A DNA stretch of 64,000 nt from Oerskovia sp042887685. Its GTDB lineage: Bacteria; Actinomycetota; Actinomycetes; Actinomycetales; Cellulomonadaceae. The stretch covers positions 62,001 to 126,000 of the forward strand of contig NZ_JBHVOS010000003.1 of NCBI RefSeq assembly GCF_042887685.1, given 5' to 3'. The notes under the pieces were generated by a model, which was not told the DNA's origin, searched no databases, and was given only the letters and a program-made list of their open reading frames with translations. The translations under genes and the position numbers were made by a program. Below, one piece after another: positions 59,860 through 64,000 of this stretch (the stretch's first letter is position 1; every line of letters starts with the position of its first letter).

Positions 59860-61017
59860 ATGGCGAGCAAGCACCCCCTTCGCGGTCGACGTAGGCCCGC
59901 GTTCGAGCGTGGCGACCAACACCTTGTCGTTGTTGACCTCTTCGCAGGCTGCGGAGGCCTCACGCTCGGTGCCGCCCAGGCAGCACAAGACCATGGACTC
60001 GCTCTCAGTGTGCCCCTGGCCGTGGACTTCGAGCAGGCACCCGTGACAGTGTTCAAGGAGAATTTCCCGAAGGCGAACGTTCACGTGGCACCGGTCGAGA
60101 GCTACTTCGACGGCGCCCTGGGCGCCAAACCAACGATCGCGGAACTCACGACCCGCGAACAGGTCGGGGACGTGGACCTACTCATCGGAGGCCCCCCGTG
60201 CCAAGGACACTCCAACCTCAACAACCACACGCGCCGGGATGACCCGAAGAACCGACTGTATCTGCGGATGGCACGGGCGGCAGAGATCCTGCGCCCTCGG
60301 GTCATGGTGGTCGAGAACGTTCCCGCTGTCGTGCATGACTCGCAACAAGTAGTCGCACGAACACGAACCCATCTTGAGAAGGCGGGGTACAAGGTCGCTG
60401 CCACCGGGGTCGAACTCGTACAACTCGGAATCCCGCAGACACGTCGGCGTCACATCTTGCTTGCAGTGCGATCCGATGCGCTGGCCGCTGGCCTGTCCGT
60501 TGCCAACCTCCTTGAGTTCGCACCCCAACCAACCCATGACCTTCGCTGGGCTATCGGCGATCTGGAGCATGCCGGCTCGGAGCGATGGATCGATGCGCCA
60601 TCGAAGATGAGTCCTGAGAACCAGGCACGGATAAAGTGGCTCATCGACGAGGACGAAGTGAACCTACCGAACGACAGGCGTCCGGAGTGCCACCGTGGAG
60701 ACCACTCGTACGTGTCGATGTACGGCCGTCTCACCTGGAGTCAGCCGGCGCAGACGATCACCAGTGGCTTCGGGAGTATGGGACAGGGCCGTTACGGACA
60801 TCCCTCCCAGCCACGAACGCTGACACCTCACGAGGCCGCCCGCATCCAGGGATTCCCCGACTATTTTCACTTCGACACCACCGTGACGCGTACACAGCTC
60901 TCAGTAATCATCGGCAACGCGGTCCCGCCGGCGCTCTCCCGCGTGCTAACGGCGCGCCTGTTGGAGACAGGAGTCCTCGGCCGGGAAACGAACGCCAGGC
61001 TGGATGAGTCTGCCTAG
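59860..61017 (+). CDS. C5-cytosine DNA methyltransferase
   Basis: The 385-residue protein has all core C5-MTase motifs in order: I VVDLFAGCGGLTLGAA, IV LLIGGPPCQGHSN with the catalytic Cys114, VI VMVVENVPAV, VIII QTRRRHILLAVRS, and IX/X RLTWSQPAQTITSG ... GNAVPPALSR. The target-recognition region is about 210-285 and is short, so the recognition sequence is probably 4-6 bases, but it cannot be read from the protein. GGAAGG lies six bases before the ATG at 59860; a TTG at 59824 is an alternative. It would methylate self DNA and protect it from the divergent DptFGH-like proteins. Confidence 0.96.
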   Translation: MASKHPLRGRRRPAFERGDQHLVVVDLFAGCGGLTLGAAQAAQDHGLALSVPLAVDFEQAPVTVFKENFPKANVHVAPVESYFDGALGAKPTIAELTTREQVGDVDLLIGGPPCQGHSNLNNHTRRDDPKNRLYLRMARAAEILRPRVMVVENVPAVVHDSQQVVARTRTHLEKAGYKVAATGVELVQLGIPQTRRRHILLAVRSDALAAGLSVANLLEFAPQPTHDLRWAIGDLEHAGSERWIDAPSKMSPENQARIKWLIDEDEVNLPNDRRPECHRGDHSYVSMYGRLTWSQPAQTITSGFGSMGQGRYGHPSQPRTLTPHEAARIQGFPDYFHFDTTVTRTQLSVIIGNAVPPALSRVLTARLLETGVLGRETNARLDESA

Positions 61018-61119
61018 CTACGACTCGTCTCCAACTCAGAGTCTGTTTCAAGTCGCTTTGCTTCCACCTCTTGCCGCACCCCGGTGATCGACACGAGCCC
61101 AGCATCGTGTGAGTCCGTC

Positions 61120-61530
61120 ATGACCGCCGTACAACACCGGCCCGACCCGACCCTTGCGCGGTTCGCTTGTGTACTTCGTGCCCACTGGGACGGCAATGGG
61201 GTCGTCCGCGTCCAGACTGACGCGGGCCTCCGCCGACCCCTTCAGCCGCCCGACGCGTCCGAGGATGACATCGACAGCCTCCACCGCGGCCAACAGGTCC
61301 TGTTAGACGTACCCCCGGTGGGCGTGGTTCAGATCACTCATGGCCATATCGACATGGAAACCCCGGGCCCGGTTGGAGGCGACGGCTTCGTGAGAGGAAG
61401 CATGTCGGCCAAGCCACGCACTCTATCCGGGCCGGAACGCAGAAGCCCGCAACCGGTACGGGTGATCCTCCCCTCGCCCCTTTGGTCAAGGGCCGGTCAG
61501 TTTAGCTATCCGGGCGATCGCTCAATCTAG
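61120..61530 (+). CDS. Possible OB-fold/cold-shock-like small protein
   Basis: The 136-residue frame contains NGVVRVQTDAGLRRPLQPPDASEDDIDSLHRGQQVLLDVPPVGVVQITHGH. This resembles the short cold-shock-like OB proteins of actinobacteria (a GxV strand, then a GQxVxxDxxxxGxVxxIT ending). The N-terminus and last 40 residues are Arg/Pro/Ser-rich and may not be translated. No strong ribosome site precedes the ATG at 61120. It may also be a decayed gene. Confidence 0.4.
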   Translation: MTAVQHRPDPTLARFACVLRAHWDGNGVVRVQTDAGLRRPLQPPDASEDDIDSLHRGQQVLLDVPPVGVVQITHGHIDMETPGPVGGDGFVRGSMSAKPRTLSGPERRSPQPVRVILPSPLWSRAGQFSYPGDRSI

Positions 61531-61696
61531 GTTGCATCTCGACAGCCTTACTCCACAGGGCCGACACTCAACGCGCTCAGTTACGTCGCACGGACGCACG
61601 TCAGGTCGAAGTCCTCCACGCCGGGAGCTCCCATCGACCGAGCTGGATGTCGTGCTTCGGTCCAGTCGTGGGCCGCCCTCGTGCAGGATGGGTCCC

Positions 61697-62539
61697 ATGA
61701 AACCACCCGTCCGCCGTGGCGGCGACATCGACCTCGGGCACCTCCTGCTTGCCGCAGGCGTCGAGCTCGACACCACGATCGTCATCCGGCACACCTACAC
61801 CCCCGACGGACTCACCGGCCCCGACGACCTCACACCCGAGAAGATTCACGCCAACACGCGACGTCAGGGCTTCCGGAAGTTCCCCGCCGAACCGCCCGAG
61901 CACTGGCTCGTCTTCGTGACCGACGGGGGCCTGCGCTCGCGTTTCCTGACCGCCTACGACAACCGCGGCGAGGCGACCGCCGAGCGGACCCGGACCCACC
62001 GCTACTTCGACCTCGAACGTTCCGACCGGCTTGCCACCCTCAGTGGGCGTCTCGTGGTCCAGTGGTCCAAGGACGCCGTGAATTGGGTCAAGCAGGGCAG
62101 CGCCGCCGCGCAGTTCACCGTCCTTGAGATCACCGACCCTGCCGAGGTGACCTTTCCTGGCTTCGACAGGCTCGTGATCGACTTTGCCACCCTCCGTGAC
62201 GTCGTCGAGAGCTCGCGATACCGCTCCTGGCAGACGGCCCTCTCCGCGGTCCAGGCCGTCTACCTCATCACCGACTCCCGCACCGGCCAGCACTACGTCG
62301 GCAAGGCCGACGGCGCCGAACGACTTCTCGGACGCTGGAGCACGTATGCCCGCACCGGCCACGGCGGCAACGTCGCACTCACCACGCTCGCCGGCCTCGA
62401 CCCCGACCACGTCCGCGACTTCCGCTTCAGCATCCTGCGCGTCTTCGGCCCCGACACACCCCGCACAGATGTCGACGCCGCCGAGGAACACTTCAAGCGC
62501 GCACTCATGACCCGAGAGTTCGGCCTCAACCGCAACTGA
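61697..62539 (+). CDS. GIY-YIG-type nuclease-domain protein
   Basis: The 280-residue protein has a unique N-terminal part (residues 1-180: DLGHLLLAAGVELDTTIVIRHTYT, HWLVFVTDGGLRSRFLTAYDN, FPGFDRLVIDFATLRDVV). A GIY-YIG-type core at its C-terminus follows: AVYLITDSRTGQHYVGKADGAERLLGRWSTYARTGHGGN, in which YLI and YVG replace GIY and YIG. This layout is found in stand-alone proteins of unknown role near mobile or defence regions. The ATG at 61697 follows AGGATGGG; an ATG at 61688 is the alternative. Confidence 0.85.
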   Translation: MKPPVRRGGDIDLGHLLLAAGVELDTTIVIRHTYTPDGLTGPDDLTPEKIHANTRRQGFRKFPAEPPEHWLVFVTDGGLRSRFLTAYDNRGEATAERTRTHRYFDLERSDRLATLSGRLVVQWSKDAVNWVKQGSAAAQFTVLEITDPAEVTFPGFDRLVIDFATLRDVVESSRYRSWQTALSAVQAVYLITDSRTGQHYVGKADGAERLLGRWSTYARTGHGGNVALTTLAGLDPDHVRDFRFSILRVFGPDTPRTDVDAAEEHFKRALMTREFGLNRN

Positions 62540-62565
62540 CTCACCACCGCCGCTACCGTCGACGC

Positions 62566-62718
62566 CATGCTCAACACAAGCACCCTGCCTCGGCCCAACC
62601 TCCTCGCCACGTCGATCGCGATCTCCACCGAGCTCCACCGCCGCGCCTACGTCCTCACCGGCACCTCGCTCGGTCGCCTACGACGCCCGCCTCGAGGCGT
62701 TCGTCAACGCTGGCTAGG
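62566..62718 (+). pseudogene. Possible frameshifted short gene
   Basis: A frame beginning MLNTSTLPRPNLLATSIAIS continues RRAYVLTGTSLG and appears to shift by one base to read SVAYDARLEAFVNAG before a stop at about 62718. This would be a short protein broken by one frameshift, or a sequencing error. No family was recognised. Confidence 0.35.
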
Positions 62719-63062
62719 ACGCCATCACGACCGGTGGAAGGCGCATCCAGGTCAGGACCGGCTTCCTCGAACCCGGATCCTCCCGACGCTCCCTCACGTC
62801 GTCCCGTTCGATGTCACGGTCTGCTGCTGCAGCGAGCAGTCCAGAGCGAGCTGGTCGAGGCTCACCGTTCATCGCCCCCGGGGATGCGCTCCCAGCGCAA
62901 GGCTGGGGCCGGTGGTGTCATCGCACCGCGTGGCGCTGGCGACACGGGGCACTGTGCCGGGTCACGCGGCCATGTCTATGAGGTGGGATCACTGTGCGGA
63001 CGCCAGGTCCTGCCGTGCAAAGGCCGACGTCACAGGCGGGAACGGTGCACGTGGCCGGGGCC
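62719..63062. other. Gene-free stretch
   Basis: About 340 bases with no convincing gene or repeat. Frames here are short and Arg/Ser-rich. GC content is intermediate between island and chromosome. Confidence 0.5.
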
Positions 63063-64000
63063 TCAGGCCTCCTGTGGAGCTCTAAGCAGGTCGGCACACT
63101 TCCTCAGGTCGTGCTCGAACTGTTCGAGGTGACGGGCGGCGTCCCGGACGCTGCCCGATGTGACGACGCCGTCATTTGCGCAGCGCAACGAGGAGAGCAA
63201 CTCCAGGCCCCGCCGAATGCGTGTGGTGGCGTGCTTGGCGGCGAGGTCGCTCGAGGTTGCGATGGTCAGCGAGATGGCCTCGTAGAGCGTGGAGACGAGC
63301 GTGAGCGTGATCGCGCGGACCAGAGGGTCAGGTGCGTCGGCGACGCTTTCTGCTCGGCCCGCTTCGATGAGGAGCTGGGTGTACTTCGCTGCGACACCCA
63401 GGAGCGCGGCCAAGCGCACTGGCGCGGGCGCTTCGAGGGCGTCCTGGGCAAGGATGGACGCGCTGAGCTGGTCGCTCGCGAGCGTCACGGCGTCCTTCAG
63501 GGTGCTCTGCGTCGCGGCGCTCAGGGTCGTGAGCACTGCCGTGACACCTCCGTCACCTGCGGCGCTCAGGGCGGCCGCGGTCGCGTTCTTCAAACCAACG
63601 GGCCCCAGGATTCGTGCGGCCTTCGCAAGGTGCCGGCGCAGCGTTGACGGGCGGGCTCCAGTAGGGCGAGCCAGGCCGCGGGTGGTGTCTGAGATGAGTC
63701 GGTCGAGGCGATCGGCGTAGCAGAACAGCGCGACCTCAAGCGTGCGGCGGGTGCTGTCGGCGTTTGCGGTGTCGGCCGTGTGGGCGCGCTCCAGGGCTTC
63801 CTTCAGCTCCTCCTCGAGCTCTGCTGCGCTCGGCGGCGGGACGTGCCCGAGCAGCAGGAGCAGGTCGGCGAGATTCTGGTCGAGGACCTCGTCCCGGACG
63901 CCGTGCATCGCGCTGTTGCGCAAGCGCAGAGCCAGCGCGAACGAGTCATCCGTCTGCTCGGACGTCTCGCCCAGCAGTGCGTGCACGAGGGCGCTGGTGC
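63063..64000 (-). CDS. Helical protein with RNxxxH motif, runs off the window edge
   Basis: At least 307 residues are encoded. The frame is open to the right edge, so the true start may lie outside; a GTG at 63986 is the first internal candidate. The N-terminal part has FALALRLRNSAMHGVRDEVL, where RNSAMH fits the Rx4-6H motif of HEPN ribonuclease domains. The rest is Ala/Leu-rich helix (ALERAHTADTANADSTRRTLEVALFCYADRLDRLI). HEPN proteins are frequent in abortive-infection systems; here the label rests on one motif. No MNT or other partner is visible. Confidence 0.5.
   Translation of the reverse strand, partial: TSALVHALLGETSEQTDDSFALALRLRNSAMHGVRDEVLDQNLADLLLLLGHVPPPSAAELEEELKEALERAHTADTANADSTRRTLEVALFCYADRLDRLISDTTRGLARPTGARPSTLRRHLAKAARILGPVGLKNATAAALSAAGDGGVTAVLTTLSAATQSTLKDAVTLASDQLSASILAQDALEAPAPVRLAALLGVAAKYTQLLIEAGRAESVADAPDPLVRAITLTLVSTLYEAISLTIATSSDLAAKHATTRIRRGLELLSSLRCANDGVVTSGSVRDAARHLEQFEHDLRKCADLLRAPQEA

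Noticed and set aside
50918..61017. Classification of the cluster as BREX, DISARM or Druantia
   Set aside because: No PglX-type adenine methyltransferase, PglZ, Lon, DUF1998, phospholipase D or large helicase gene is present. The motor is FtsK/HerA-like and the order fits DptFGH better.
61014..61293. Minus-strand short frames just after the methyltransferase gene
   Set aside because: Short, without start signals, and opposite a better plus-strand candidate.
1..64000. CRISPR array, tRNA, rRNA or complete insertion sequence
   Set aside because: No regularly spaced direct repeats, cloverleaf-like segments, rRNA sequence or transposase gene was seen.

Overview
The window is high-GC DNA, clearly above 70% G+C over most of its length. 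It reads like a chromosome segment of a Cellulomonas/Cellulosimicrobium/Oerskovia-type actinobacterium (Micrococcales). That placement is an inference from base composition, frequent GTG starts, an Lsr2-type DNA-binding domain, a SARP regulator, DUF5979 surface repeats with a sortase-like tail, and many secreted or lipid-anchored proteins. A run of 10 N (12230-12239) is an assembly gap. No rRNA, tRNA, CRISPR array, complete insertion sequence or integrase was seen.

Layout. 0-7 kb: tail of a probable PP2C phosphatase, a NarL-type two-component pair, an Lsr2-domain protein, small membrane and lipoproteins and an ArfB-like hydrolase. 7.1-10.3 kb: a 1047-residue surface adhesin. 10.4-13.2 kb: SRPBCC protein, methyltransferase and metallo-hydrolase, interleaved with long palindromic repeats. 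13.4-17.1 kb: a ROK / YdjC-ChbG deacetylase / GPH transporter sugar operon. 17.3-26.9 kb: small stress, regulatory and enzyme genes. 27.1-29.4 kb: an ArsR-SulP pair with its own operator. 29.4-37.8 kb: small operons, including a SUKH-like pair, an orphan PIN protein and a TetR-autoregulated trio with a 28-bp palindrome. 38-50.1 kb: zinc alcohol dehydrogenase, glutaminase-MFS pair, DUF305 and LVIVD/chitin-binding secreted proteins, MarR-MFS pair, and a SARP regulator facing an epoxide-hydrolase-like gene.

At about 50.43 kb the chromosome breaks inside a cupin gene, and a segment of visibly lower GC with different codon use begins. It carries a compact defence-type locus: a C5-cytosine DNA methyltransferase on the plus strand (59860-61017), and divergently a four-gene overlapping operon. 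That operon encodes a P-loop NTPase (665 aa), an unknown 457-aa protein, a 1664-aa protein with a PD-(D/E)XK-like signature and a C-terminal FtsK/HerA motor, and a Vsr-type mismatch endonuclease. Gene order, sizes and ATPase placement resemble the DptF-DptG-DptH (DndFGH/SspFGH) restriction module of phosphorothioation systems. Here it sits with a cytosine methyltransferase and Vsr, and no dndA-E or sspA-D genes are visible. This is the strongest candidate for an unusual system. It is followed by a GIY-YIG protein, a possible OB-fold protein and a protein with an RNxxxH (HEPN-like) motif that runs off the right edge.

Two dispersed intergenic repeat families run through the chromosomal part. 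One is a long palindrome whose arm begins GTCGAGTGTGCAGTTCGGGC, found in four places next to gene 3' ends. The other has the core GCGCCGTCGGGC and often forms hairpins between convergent genes. Functions are assigned by reading motifs; no database search was run.
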